Assembly: GCA_949285025.1 (NCBI GenBank)
Contig: CASDXG010000090.1
Coordinates: forward strand, 35,528 to 99,527
Direction of reading: 5' to 3'
Origin: an uncultured Bacteroides sp.
GTDB taxonomy: Bacteria; Bacteroidota; Bacteroidia; Bacteroidales; Bacteroidaceae
DNA: 64,000 bases
The notes beneath the pieces were generated by a model that was not told where the DNA came from, did no database searches, and was given only the letters and a program-made list of their open reading frames with translations. Shown one piece after another: positions 1 to 8,672 of this stretch. Numbering within the stretch: the first letter of the stretch is position 1; each line of letters opens with the position of its first letter. The position numbers were made by a program, and so were the translations under genes.

Positions 1-242
1 TGTATGATAGGCGCATCGTTCGGGATGCCGGGACTTTTTATTATTTCATCCGCGTTCAGGATAAGTTCTTCCGAATGTTTCCCTTCTTCCCATTCGATGT
101 TCCGCTCGTTCAGCATGTTTTTATAGTTCTCCTTGATAAGAGACATGTCTGAAACAAACGTGTCGAAGCCTTTCTTTTTGGCAAGGATGGCGGCACCTGT
201 ACCGCTTTCTCCTGCTCCTAAAATAACAATTCTTTTGTTCAT
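1..242 (-). CDS. murD: UDP-N-acetylmuramoylalanine--D-glutamate ligase, N-terminal part only
   Basis: The gene runs off the left edge, so only about 80 N-terminal residues are visible. They begin MNKRIVILGAGESGTGAA, the Rossmann-like nucleotide-binding start typical of MurD, followed by the conserved SPGIP segment near the edge. MurD adds D-glutamate to UDP-MurNAc-L-Ala in the cytoplasm. The ATG at 242 lies 5 bp after the mraY stop, in the usual dcw order mraY-murD, so the two are almost certainly cotranscribed. The central ligase and C-terminal domains lie outside the window. Confidence 0.9.
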   Translation of the reverse strand, partial: MNKRIVILGAGESGTGAAILAKKKGFDTFVSDMSLIKENYKNMLNERNIEWEEGKHSEELILNADEIIKSPGIPNDAPII

Positions 243-247
243 GATCG

Positions 248-1516
248 TTATCTTATCTTTAAAGTTATAATTGTAATGGCAGCCAATACGATGGTTACAA
301 TCCAAAAACGGACGGTTATTTTTGATTCATGGAATACATTGTTGGGACGTGTGAACAGGTAAGAGCACGTCGGGTCAAGTTGAGACACTGTAGTTCGGAA
401 ATGATCATGGATAGGTGTCCGTTTGAATATCCGTTGTTTGACTCCTTTTTTCTTCCCTTTTTTATAATATTTTACCTGTAAAATGACCGATAAGTTTTCT
501 ACAAGGAATACACCGCAAAGAATTGGTATGAGGAGTTCTTTGTGAATGATGATGGCAAATACGGCAATGATACCTCCGATTGTAAGGCTTCCTGTATCTC
601 CCATAAAGACTTGTGCCGGGAAAGCATTGTACCAAAGAAAACCGATGAGTGCCCCGATAAATGCACAAATAAAGATAACAAGTTCTTCACTTCCCGGTAT
701 ATACATGATATTTAAATAGCTTGCGTATTCGATATGACTCGATACATAAGCCAGAATGCCGAGTGTGACCCCGATAATCGCAGAGTTCCCTGCTGCCATT
801 CCGTCCATTCCGTCGTTCAGATTTGCTCCGTTTGAAACGGCGGTGACAACGAAGATTGTCACCAGTACGAAGAGAATCCAGCCTGCATTCTGGGAGTATT
901 TCCCCAAAAAGCCGGTGAAATCGGCATAATCTAAATTGTTGTTTTTGAAAAAAGGTATCGTTGTTTTGGTGGATTTCTCGTCATCATTTTTGTGAATGAC
1001 TTCCACGATTTCACCATTTCTTTGTATTTCTATGTTTTCTCTAATTACAACATTGGGGCTTAAATACAGGGTCAGTCCGACAATCAGTCCCAGTCCTACC
1101 TGGCCGATAATCTTGAATTTTCCGTGCAGGCCCTCTTTATCTTTGCGGAATGTTTTGATGTAATCATCAAGGAAGCCCAATGTTCCTAACCAAATAGTGG
1201 TTATCAACATCAGAATCATATAGATGTTGTGTAATTTTCCCAATAATAGGCATGGTATGAGAATGGCAACAATGATGATGATGCCCCCCATTGTCGGTAC
1301 ACCTTTTTTATTTGTATTAAACGGATCGATGGCAGCATCGCGTTGAATTTCCGTAATCTGTTTTTTCTTCAAACGGTTTATAAAGTATTCTCCGAAGATA
1401 GCCGATATCAATAATGCAAGGATGACCGCCATTAAAGCGCGGAACGAAACGTAACCGAACATGCGGGCTCCGGGAAAGTTGAATTGCTCAAGGTAACTGA
1501 AGAGATAGTATAACAT
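248..1516 (-). CDS. mraY: Phospho-N-acetylmuramoyl-pentapeptide transferase (lipid I synthase)
   Basis: This 422-residue polytopic membrane protein transfers phospho-MurNAc-pentapeptide from UDP to undecaprenyl phosphate, giving lipid I. Family motifs are present: the Asp-Asp motif in GFLDDYIK (about residue 115), NDGMDGMAAG with the third catalytic Asp, GDTGSLTIGG, and RTPIHDHF near the C-terminus, the local form of the HHH motif. It is longer than the E. coli enzyme (about 360) because of a hydrophilic insertion around residues 160-195 (NGEIVEVIHKNDDEKSTK), which I believe is common in Bacteroidetes. It lies 18 bp downstream of murE in the dcw operon. Confidence 0.97.
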   Translation of the reverse strand: MLYYLFSYLEQFNFPGARMFGYVSFRALMAVILALLISAIFGEYFINRLKKKQITEIQRDAAIDPFNTNKKGVPTMGGIIIIVAILIPCLLLGKLHNIYMILMLITTIWLGTLGFLDDYIKTFRKDKEGLHGKFKIIGQVGLGLIVGLTLYLSPNVVIRENIEIQRNGEIVEVIHKNDDEKSTKTTIPFFKNNNLDYADFTGFLGKYSQNAGWILFVLVTIFVVTAVSNGANLNDGMDGMAAGNSAIIGVTLGILAYVSSHIEYASYLNIMYIPGSEELVIFICAFIGALIGFLWYNAFPAQVFMGDTGSLTIGGIIAVFAIIIHKELLIPILCGVFLVENLSVILQVKYYKKGKKKGVKQRIFKRTPIHDHFRTTVSQLDPTCSYLFTRPNNVFHESKITVRFWIVTIVLAAITIITLKIR

Positions 1517-1534
1517 GTTTAATGAAGCGTTAGG

Positions 1535-2992
1535 TTATTGTTCGTTATCGAATATTGCTTTTAAAATCTCTTTGTCATCAAAATGATGTTTTACCCCTTT
1601 TATCTCTTGATAATTCTCATGTCCTTTTCCTGCTATGAGTATGACATCGCCGGAATGTGCCAGCAGACAGGCTGTGCGAATGGCTTCTTTACGGTCGATA
1701 ATGGAGATTACCTTTGACAGATCTGCTTTTTTTAATCCGGAAAGCATGTCATCTATGATGGATTGCGGTTCCTCAAAGCGGGGATTATCGGATGTTATGA
1801 TGACACGGTCGCTTTGTCTTACTGCTTCCTGTGCCATGAGGGGACGTTTCCCTTTATCCCGGTTTCCTCCGGCTCCGACTACAGTAATGATTTGTCCGTT
1901 GCCCTTCCGTACTTCATGAATTGCGTTTAATACATTTGTAAGAGCATCGGGTGTATGGGCGTAATCAACGATGGCGGTGTAACCTTTGGGCGACCTTATT
2001 GTGTCGAAACGGCCGGATACCGGTCGTAAAGTACTTAAGATTAGAAGAATATCCTCCGGGTCTTTGCCTAATAGACAGGCAGTTCCATAGACAGCAAGGA
2101 GGTTGTATGCGTTGAAGCGTCCGATAAATTGTACATTAACTTCCCGGTTGTTGATTTCCATTAACATCCCTTCCAATCCGTCTTCAAGGACTTTTCCTTT
2201 GAAATCGCCAAGTGTTTTCAGTGAATAAGTGGCGATATGTGCTTTGGTATTCTGCACCATAACCATGCCGTTCTTGTCATCTGCATTGGTAAGGGCGAAA
2301 GCGTTTTTGGGTAATTCATCGAAGAATGCCTTTTTTGTTTTCAGGTAATTCTCGAAAGTTTTGTGATAATCCAAATGATCTCGGGTAATGTTTGTAAAAA
2401 TACCTCCTGCAAATTTTAGTCCGCTGATACGTTGTTGTGCGATGGAGTGTGAGCTGACTTCCATAAAGACATACTTACATCCTTCATCAGCCATGCGGCC
2501 TAACAGACTGTTTAATGTGATGGGATCGGGAGTTGTATGTTCTGTGGGAATCGCTTCGCCGTCAATGTAATTGCAGACTGTCGATAAGAGTCCGGTCTTA
2601 TATCCCATCTTCCGGAACATATTATATAATAAGGTAGCAATGGTTGTCTTCCCGTTAGTACCCGTTACGCCTATCAGTTCCAGCTTTTCGGTAGGATCTC
2701 CATAGAATTTTGTGGCCAGTTTTCCGGTAGCACTTTCTGTATCCGGAATCCGGATATAAGTAATGTCTTGCTTTAATGCGGGGGGCAATTGTTCGCAGAC
2801 AACAGCCGTTGCTCCATTTTGTATTGCTGCATCAATGTAAGCATGGCCGTCTGTTTGTGTTCCTTTTACCGCGATGAACAGATTACCTTTTGTTATTTGT
2901 CGGGAATCAATCTGGATGCCTGTGATGTCTTTCTCCGTATTCCCGATGATATCATATGTCGTTATGTTTACAATTAAATTGTTCAGTGTCAT
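1535..2992 (-). CDS. murE: UDP-MurNAc-tripeptide synthetase, meso-diaminopimelate-adding
   Basis: A 485-residue Mur ligase. The ATP-binding loop [15 protein letters not shown] is near residue 110 and the UDP-substrate segment TTPDPITLN follows. The C-terminal domain carries DNPRFEEP, the DNPR motif that marks enzymes adding meso-diaminopimelate rather than lysine. This agrees with the meso-DAP dehydrogenase gene (ddh) at the other end of the window. The ATG at 2992 is 9 bp after the ftsI stop, so it belongs to the dcw operon. It acts in the cytoplasm. Confidence 0.97.
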   Translation of the reverse strand: MTLNNLIVNITTYDIIGNTEKDITGIQIDSRQITKGNLFIAVKGTQTDGHAYIDAAIQNGATAVVCEQLPPALKQDITYIRIPDTESATGKLATKFYGDPTEKLELIGVTGTNGKTTIATLLYNMFRKMGYKTGLLSTVCNYIDGEAIPTEHTTPDPITLNSLLGRMADEGCKYVFMEVSSHSIAQQRISGLKFAGGIFTNITRDHLDYHKTFENYLKTKKAFFDELPKNAFALTNADDKNGMVMVQNTKAHIATYSLKTLGDFKGKVLEDGLEGMLMEINNREVNVQFIGRFNAYNLLAVYGTACLLGKDPEDILLILSTLRPVSGRFDTIRSPKGYTAIVDYAHTPDALTNVLNAIHEVRKGNGQIITVVGAGGNRDKGKRPLMAQEAVRQSDRVIITSDNPRFEEPQSIIDDMLSGLKKADLSKVISIIDRKEAIRTACLLAHSGDVILIAGKGHENYQEIKGVKHHFDDKEILKAIFDNEQ

Positions 2993-3001
2993 ATCTTTCT
3001 A

Positions 3002-5152
3002 TCAATGTTTTAGTGTTAGTGTAACGGTTTTTCCTTTATGTATAGGGGAACCTGGCGGAATGCTTTGTTCTTTTACTGTACCTGTCCCGATGATTCTTGC
3101 TTTTAATCCGCAGCTTTCGATAAGAAAAACGGCATCTTTTGCTCCCATTCCCTTGACATTTGGAACTGATTTTGCCGGCATTTTTATGGAAGTCAGCTTA
3201 ATTTGTTCATTCTGTCGGGAGGCTTTTCCCCAAATCGGTGTATTTTTAGCGTCAGGAATTTTCAAATCATTGGTCTTTATATTGAGTGATGTCAGTACAG
3301 TTACGGCCTCGCTCATGTCGCCTCGCTTGACATCCGGAATAAGAACCGCCGTTGAATCTTTGGCTTCGGCGAGATTTCGGAACAGATGTTTCGCGTAAAT
3401 ACGTTCGGCAATCTTGCTGAAAACGCTGCCGGCCTGCAGGCCTCCCGAAGCAGGTCCTTTGGGAATTTGTATGGATACGATGCAACTATATTGAGGATGT
3501 TCGGAGGGAAAGTAACCGCAAAAACTGACAAGATAGCTGACGGTACCCGATTTGTATCCGCTTTTCCCTTGAGAAATCTGGGCTGTTCCGGTCTTGCCGG
3601 AAACGTTGAATTGCGAACTTCCGGCAGGTTTGGCCAGTCCTTCCGATACGACTTTCCGTAAAATGGTCTGTATTTGTTGTAGCGTTTTCTCTGAGCAGAT
3701 ATGCGGGTTTACGATTTCTGTAGGGAATTCTTTTATTGTTTCCCCGTCCTTTTCTATGGACTTTACGAATTTAGGCTTGACCATTGTACCGTTGTTGGCA
3801 ATGGCATTATAGAAGTTCAGGATATAAATTGGGGGAAACATTGTTTCATAGCCGATGCTCATCCATGGCAAAGATGTTTTTGCCCATGGTAACGCACCCT
3901 TTTGTTCTTCACGTTCTTTCGGCCCCAGTATACGTGGAGAGGCTTCTCCTGCAAAGCCTAAATGGAGAGGCTTGTCAATACTCATCCGCTTCAGTCCGTC
4001 GACGAACTTTTGCGGGTTTTTGCTGTAATACTTATCTATGATGGAAGATACGCCGACATTTGATGAAACTTCAATGATGCGTGTCACATCAATTTTCCCG
4101 TATCCTCCCCGATGCCAGTTATGATCTCTCATCCAACTGCCGTGCATATTGACAACTCCGTTTTTTGTGTCTACCATTGTTTCGGGGGTTATATATCCGT
4201 CTTCCAGCGCGACCATGATAGATGCGGTCTTAAATGTAGAACCCGGTTCCATTAGATTGCTTACGGCATCGTTGCGCATTTCATAATAGTTTCCGTCATT
4301 TCCTCTTGTCATATTGACGTTTGCTTTGACGTCTCCTGTTTCTACTTCCATTACAATGGCCACCCCTGAGTTGGCATTCAGATTCTTTAATTGGTCGACA
4401 AGTGCTTTTTCGGCAATGTCTTGCATGTCTACATCAATGGTTGTCACGATATCGCATCCGTCGACTGCGGCTTTATCAGTTATCGGAAGGTATTTGTTCA
4501 TGATTTTTTGGCGGTGCGTTATTCCGTCTTGTCCCCGTAAAATGGAATCATAAGTTAGTTCCAGTCCGTTTTTTGCGCCCTTGCTCATGTCGGGATATAA
4601 GTCTCCTAAGGTCCGCATAGCGAGAGTTCCAAACGGTTTTTTTCGCTGATTGAAAGCTTCTTCATGCAGTCCGCCTTGATATTTGCTTAAGCAAAATACC
4701 GGCAACTTCTTCACTTCCTTGTATTGAATGTAGGATATTCTTTTGGGATAAAGCAGGAAATGTTGGCTTTTGGCCTTGCGTCCTTTCAGAATATCTCTCC
4801 GAAATTCGGAAACGCTCTTGTCGGGAAAGATTGCGTTTAGCCCTTTGCATATTTCGGTCAGATGGTTTATCAGCATGGTATCTTTCTTTTCTCCTCCGGC
4901 ACGGAAGTCCATGTATATTTTATATTCCGGCAGGCTGCTGGCCATAAGTTTTCCATCGGCTGATATGATATTTCCTCTTGTGGGATGAACCACGACGTTT
5001 TCTTTCACAAAACGGTTGGCTACATCTTTCCAGTATTGCCGTTCGGCAAACATGATATATCCCGCTTTTATAATAACACATATGGCTATTATAATCATAA
5101 GAAGCACGATGTATGCATAATTATGTCGTATCTTATCTTGTCCGGGTATCAT
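3002..5152 (-). CDS. ftsI: Septal penicillin-binding protein (PBP3-like transpeptidase) with PASTA repeats
   Basis: A 716-residue class B PBP with a single N-terminal membrane anchor (about residues 14-32), a PBP dimerisation domain and a transpeptidase domain. Active-site motifs are present: SxxK as STFK near residue 305, SSN in VSSNVGVSS, and KTG in SGKTGTAQ near residue 518. The C-terminal 130 residues hold two PASTA-like segments (starting IPDVKRGD and VPNVKGMG). PASTA domains are absent from E. coli FtsI but usual in this phylum. It crosslinks septal peptidoglycan. Position between ftsL and murE is the classical dcw order. Confidence 0.96.
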   Translation of the reverse strand: MIPGQDKIRHNYAYIVLLMIIIAICVIIKAGYIMFAERQYWKDVANRFVKENVVVHPTRGNIISADGKLMASSLPEYKIYMDFRAGGEKKDTMLINHLTEICKGLNAIFPDKSVSEFRRDILKGRKAKSQHFLLYPKRISYIQYKEVKKLPVFCLSKYQGGLHEEAFNQRKKPFGTLAMRTLGDLYPDMSKGAKNGLELTYDSILRGQDGITHRQKIMNKYLPITDKAAVDGCDIVTTIDVDMQDIAEKALVDQLKNLNANSGVAIVMEVETGDVKANVNMTRGNDGNYYEMRNDAVSNLMEPGSTFKTASIMVALEDGYITPETMVDTKNGVVNMHGSWMRDHNWHRGGYGKIDVTRIIEVSSNVGVSSIIDKYYSKNPQKFVDGLKRMSIDKPLHLGFAGEASPRILGPKEREEQKGALPWAKTSLPWMSIGYETMFPPIYILNFYNAIANNGTMVKPKFVKSIEKDGETIKEFPTEIVNPHICSEKTLQQIQTILRKVVSEGLAKPAGSSQFNVSGKTGTAQISQGKSGYKSGTVSYLVSFCGYFPSEHPQYSCIVSIQIPKGPASGGLQAGSVFSKIAERIYAKHLFRNLAEAKDSTAVLIPDVKRGDMSEAVTVLTSLNIKTNDLKIPDAKNTPIWGKASRQNEQIKLTSIKMPAKSVPNVKGMGAKDAVFLIESCGLKARIIGTGTVKEQSIPPGSPIHKGKTVTLTLKH

Positions 5153-5164
5153 ATTTTAGTTATT

Positions 5165-5506
5165 TCATTTAATTAAATATGGGGGAGTTGTTGCTGTTCC
5201 CAAATCATTTTCTTCTTTCGATATGTATTCTTCTATGTGCGATTGACGACTTTTTTCCGTGAGTTCGGATGAAATGGTCAGCGCGTCGTATTTGATATCT
5301 ATCAGTTCTTTCTTTAATTTGTCGATTTCAATCAGCTCTTGTTGGCTTAAATATCTGTTGTCTATATATAGAATGATTAAGAAGACTATCAGGATAATCA
5401 GATTGGCTTGACGCCTGAGAAAATCATGTGCAAGGATATCTCCTCCCAAAATATTCTTGAGAGTAAGGTGCGGTGATTGTTGTGTTTTGTTTTCTTTGTC
5501 TTCCAT
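5165..5506 (-). CDS. FtsL-like cell division protein
   Basis: A 113-residue protein with one transmembrane segment (about residues 36-52, LIILIVFLIILYID) followed by a short helical, heptad-like region and a polar tail. Size, topology and position between rsmH and ftsI fit the FtsL/FtsL-like protein of the divisome, which links FtsB/FtsQ to FtsW/FtsI. Sequence identity within this family is very low, so the call rests mainly on topology and synteny. It starts at an ATG 6 bp after the rsmH stop and ends 12 bp before ftsI. Confidence 0.75.
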   Translation of the reverse strand: MEDKENKTQQSPHLTLKNILGGDILAHDFLRRQANLIILIVFLIILYIDNRYLSQQELIEIDKLKKELIDIKYDALTISSELTEKSRQSHIEEYISKEENDLGTATTPPYLIK

Positions 5507-5512
5507 TTTTTC

Positions 5513-6427
5513 TTATTTTTTTTCGGCGATTCTTAGTTTGGCGCTTCTGGAACGTGGATTTTTTGTTATTTCTTCTTCGCTAGGGACGATGACCTTGTTG
5601 TTGACAAGTCTAAATGGAGTCTCGACGTTTCCGTAAAAATCTTTTAGAACTGTCCCTTCGGCGTTGCCGGTTTTCATTATGTTTTTTACCAGGCGGTCCT
5701 CTAATGAGTGGTAAGTTATGACGGCCAGTCGTCCGCCGGGCCTCAGAACTTGGACGGCGGCCTGTAACATTTCTTTTAGAGCGTCCATTTCCTGATTGAC
5801 CTCGATGCGTAGGGCTTGGAATACTTTTGCCATCTCTTTTTTCTCACGTTCCCGCATAAAAAGCGGTTTGATTATGTCTGTAAATTCCTCAATTGTGGAA
5901 ATTTGTTGATGTTCACGCGTTTTTACTAAAACAGATGCAAGCTTCCGACTGTTTCTGAGCTCACCGTACAGGTAAAACATATCGGCCAGTTGCGTTTCGC
6001 TGTATGTGTTTAAGATGCCGGCTGCAGTTCTTCCGGCTCTTTTGTTCATGCGCATATCTAATTTCCCTTCAAAGCGGAATGAAAAGCCCCGCTCTGCATC
6101 GTCGAAATGATGCGATGAAACGCCCAGATCTGCTAAGATAGCATCGACTTTTTCTACGTTGTAGTAACGGAGGAAGTTCTTGAGGTAGCGGAAGTTGCTC
6201 CTTACAAATGTGAAACGCGGGTCGTCTGGAATGTTTTGTTCGGCATCTTCATCTTGGTCAAAACCGAATAATTTCCCTCTTTCATCCATTTGTCTTAGTA
6301 TTTCTTTGGAGTGTCCTCCTCCTCCGAACGTCAGATCTACATAAATACCTCCTGGACGGATATTCATACCTTCAATACTTTCACGGAGTAATACCGGTAT
6401 GTGGTAAATCTGTTCTGCTTCACTCAT
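5513..6427 (-). CDS. rsmH: 16S rRNA (cytosine-1402-N4)-methyltransferase
   Basis: A 304-residue SAM-dependent methyltransferase. It shows the RsmH/MraW start HIPVLLRES, the SAM-binding loop VDLTFGGGGHSKEIL, the ADLGVSSHHFDDAERGFSF segment and the C-terminal ITYHSLEDRLVK and NPRSRSAKLR motifs. It methylates C1402 in the 30S P site. I chose the ATG at 6427; a longer reading would need a TTG codon at 6433. It is the first visible gene of the dcw operon, and a candidate promoter lies about 50 bp upstream. mraZ, the usual preceding gene, is not there. Confidence 0.97.
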   Translation of the reverse strand: MSEAEQIYHIPVLLRESIEGMNIRPGGIYVDLTFGGGGHSKEILRQMDERGKLFGFDQDEDAEQNIPDDPRFTFVRSNFRYLKNFLRYYNVEKVDAILADLGVSSHHFDDAERGFSFRFEGKLDMRMNKRAGRTAAGILNTYSETQLADMFYLYGELRNSRKLASVLVKTREHQQISTIEEFTDIIKPLFMREREKKEMAKVFQALRIEVNQEMDALKEMLQAAVQVLRPGGRLAVITYHSLEDRLVKNIMKTGNAEGTVLKDFYGNVETPFRLVNNKVIVPSEEEITKNPRSRSAKLRIAEKK

Positions 6428-6815
6428 AATCAATAAAACGTCTTGTCTCTATATTATATAATGTGTAATGAGGCAGTAAAATTACATATTTCCTTATAAA
6501 TACTTGCAACGATGGAATAAAAAACTTCGGATAAGTTTTCAACATAATCCGTTCTTTTTCTAAAACATCTCGGGGAATGGGATAAAAGGTCTGCGTCTTT
6601 TCTTGAAAATATCGGCGCGTTTTTGTCGGGAAACGGGCCATTGGGGGGAGTATAAGATAGAGATTGATTGAGTTTTGCCGCACAGAAATTAAAAGGATGT
6701 GCAATTTGCTTGATTTGTCTTTGTTTTTTTTAGGAGAGGGCGTAATTTTTTGTAGAATAAATAGGGATTTTTCAAGAGAAGAATTACATTTGCAAAGATA
6801 AAAAGAGAAAGGCTA
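6428..6815. other. 388-bp divergent intergenic region between dcw operon and glsA
   Basis: This stretch separates the minus-strand dcw operon from the plus-strand glsA gene. It is too short for mraZ (about 450 bp) and no MraZ-like sequence was found on either strand. A minus-strand reading frame of about 94 codons (6420-6704) has no recognisable domain, no good leader and runs into rsmH, so it is probably chance. The region holds a minus-strand promoter (6477-6509) and, near 6785-6792, a plus-strand TACATTTG that could be the -7 box for glsA, though without a well-spaced -33 partner. Confidence 0.7.
6477..6509 (-). promoter_or_regulatory. Candidate Bacteroidetes-type promoter for the dcw operon
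   Basis: On the minus strand a TTGC box (6506-6509) is separated by 21 bp from TAATTTTA (6477-6484), close to the consensus TTTG/TAnnTTTG recognised by the Bacteroidetes primary sigma factor. It lies about 50 bp upstream of the rsmH ATG. Inferred from sequence only. Confidence 0.5.
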
Positions 6816-7640
6816 ATGAGCGACAACCCGTTTTTTTTGATTGATATAGACAAGATTGTGCAGGATAAGGCTGGTGAGAAGGCTAAGCGGATTCCTCGTT
6901 TTGTGTTGTCGTATCTGAAGCGGATTGTGCATCAGGACGAGATTAATTCCTTTTTAAAAAGCGTGTCGGATAAGCAGGGGGTTGAGTTCCTTGAAGCCGG
7001 AATGGATTTTCTTGATGCAAAATTAGAGGTCAGTGGCTTGGAAAATCTGCCGGAAGACGGTTTGTGCACCTTTGTTTCCAATCATCCTTTAGGCGGTCAG
7101 GACGGTGTGGCATTGGGTTATTTGTTGGGAAAGCATTACAATGGCCGTATCAAGTATCTGGTAAATGATTTGTTAATGAACCTGCATGGTTTGGCTCCTC
7201 TTTTCATCCCTATAAATAAGACGGGGAAGCAATCGAGAGATTTTCCTAAGATGGTGGAAGCTGCGTTTCGGTCCGACGATCATATTATAATGTTTCCGGC
7301 CGGATTGTGTTCGCGTCGGAAGAATGGAACGATACGTGACCTGCCCTGGAAGAAAACGTTTATTACGAAGAGTGTTGAGACGAAACGCTATATAGTTCCC
7401 ATTTATTTTGAAGGGAGAAATTCGAATTTCTTTTATAATTTGGCGAATATCAGTTCTTTTTTAGGAATAAAATTTAATATTGCAATGCTTTATCTGGCAG
7501 ACGAAATGTTTAAAAACCGGCATAAGACATTCCGCGTTTTTATCGGGAAGCCGATGCGCTGGGAAATGTTTGACGATACGAAGACTCCGTCGGAATGGGC
7601 ATTATATGTACAGGAACTTGTTTATAAACTCGCTTTGTGA
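6816..7640 (+). CDS. glsA: Putative glycine-lipid O-acyltransferase (PlsC-like)
   Basis: A 274-residue protein of the lysophospholipid acyltransferase (PlsC) superfamily. The catalytic block is the variant SNHPLGGQDG near residue 92, in place of the usual NHxxxxD, and the block IMFPAGLCSRR near residue 160 matches the glycerol-phosphate-binding FPEG-type motif. The next gene encodes an OlsB/hemolysin-type N-acyltransferase 18 bp downstream. In Bacteroides thetaiotaomicron such a pair, glsA and glsB, makes glycine lipids, and there too it lies close to the dcw cluster. By that comparison this enzyme esterifies the hydroxy group of N-acyl glycine at the inner membrane. Symbol assigned by recall of family and order, not by alignment. 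Confidence 0.72.
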   Translation: MSDNPFFLIDIDKIVQDKAGEKAKRIPRFVLSYLKRIVHQDEINSFLKSVSDKQGVEFLEAGMDFLDAKLEVSGLENLPEDGLCTFVSNHPLGGQDGVALGYLLGKHYNGRIKYLVNDLLMNLHGLAPLFIPINKTGKQSRDFPKMVEAAFRSDDHIIMFPAGLCSRRKNGTIRDLPWKKTFITKSVETKRYIVPIYFEGRNSNFFYNLANISSFLGIKFNIAMLYLADEMFKNRHKTFRVFIGKPMRWEMFDDTKTPSEWALYVQELVYKLAL

Positions 7641-7658
7641 GTATTTAATAAATAAAAA

Positions 7659-8645
7659 ATGGAAGAGATTATTGCACCGATAGATAAAGAATTGTTGAAA
7701 TCGGAATTAACTCCCGAGCGGCGTTTGCGCTCTACTAACAGAAGTAATAACGAGGTTTATGTTGTAAACTGTAAGAATGCTCCGAATGTATTGAAGGAAA
7801 TAGGACGTTTACGTGAGATTGCGTTCCGGGCTGCGGGCGGAGGAAGTGGAAAATCAATGGATTTGGATGAATTCGATTTAATGGATAATCCTTATCAACA
7901 ATTGATTGTCTGGAATCCGGAGGCGGAAGAGATATTGGGAGGATATCGTTATATTTTAGGAAGAGACGTTCGTTTCGATACTCAGGGGAAGCCTGTCTTG
8001 GCTACTTCACATATGTTTGATTTTTCCGAAAAGTTTCTGAAAGAATATCTTCCTACAACCGTTGAGTTAGGACGTTCCTTTGTTACTTTGGAGTATCAGT
8101 CTACGCGCTCCGGAACAAAAGGTCTGTTTGCTTTGGATAATTTATGGGATGGTTTAGGTGCGCTTACCGTGATTAAACCCAATGTAAAATACCTGTTTGG
8201 GAAAATGACGATGTATCCCAGTTATAACCGTTTCGGCAGAGACATGATACTTTATTTCCTGAAAAAACATTTTGGGGATAAGGAAAACTTGATAACTCCG
8301 CTGATGCCTTTGCGGATAGAAACCGATGTTCACGTTCTGGAAAACTTGTTCCATTATGATACGTTCAAGGACGATTACCTGATTTTAAACCGTGAAGTCC
8401 GTAAATTGGGCTATAATATTCCTCCGTTGGTCAATGCTTATATGAGTTTATCTCCTACCATGCGTATGTTTGGAACGGCGATTAATGACGAATTCGGCGA
8501 CGTGGAGGAAACAGGGATTCTGATAGCTGTTGATGAAATATTGGAAGAAAAAAGAATACGCCATATAGAATCTTACATAAAAGAACATCCCGAAGCGTTG
8601 CGTATCACTTCAGGAGCTAATCCGGTAGTGTCAAAAAATAAATAA
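7659..8645 (+). CDS. glsB: Putative glycine N-acyltransferase (OlsB/hemolysin-type GNAT)
   Basis: A 328-residue protein of the ornithine-acyl-ACP N-acyltransferase (OlsB, older name hemolysin) family in the GNAT fold. Characteristic parts are the REIAFRAAGGGSG segment with an early acidic stretch DLDEFDLMD, the GGYRYILG strand, and VELGRSFVTLEYQS, which contains the ELGRSFV signature of this family. In Bacteroides the homologue GlsB N-acylates glycine with a 3-hydroxy fatty acid, the first step of glycine-lipid synthesis, with GlsA finishing the product. It is cotranscribed with the upstream acyltransferase and converges on dgt. Confidence 0.75.
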   Translation: MEEIIAPIDKELLKSELTPERRLRSTNRSNNEVYVVNCKNAPNVLKEIGRLREIAFRAAGGGSGKSMDLDEFDLMDNPYQQLIVWNPEAEEILGGYRYILGRDVRFDTQGKPVLATSHMFDFSEKFLKEYLPTTVELGRSFVTLEYQSTRSGTKGLFALDNLWDGLGALTVIKPNVKYLFGKMTMYPSYNRFGRDMILYFLKKHFGDKENLITPLMPLRIETDVHVLENLFHYDTFKDDYLILNREVRKLGYNIPPLVNAYMSLSPTMRMFGTAINDEFGDVEETGILIAVDEILEEKRIRHIESYIKEHPEALRITSGANPVVSKNK

Positions 8646-8672
8646 AGTCGGGAATAATGGCCGGAAAAATCT

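Noticed and set aside
6420-6704. Minus-strand open frame of about 94 codons ahead of rsmH
   Set aside because: No domain, overlaps the rsmH start and the candidate promoter, and does not resemble MraZ; likely chance or leader sequence.
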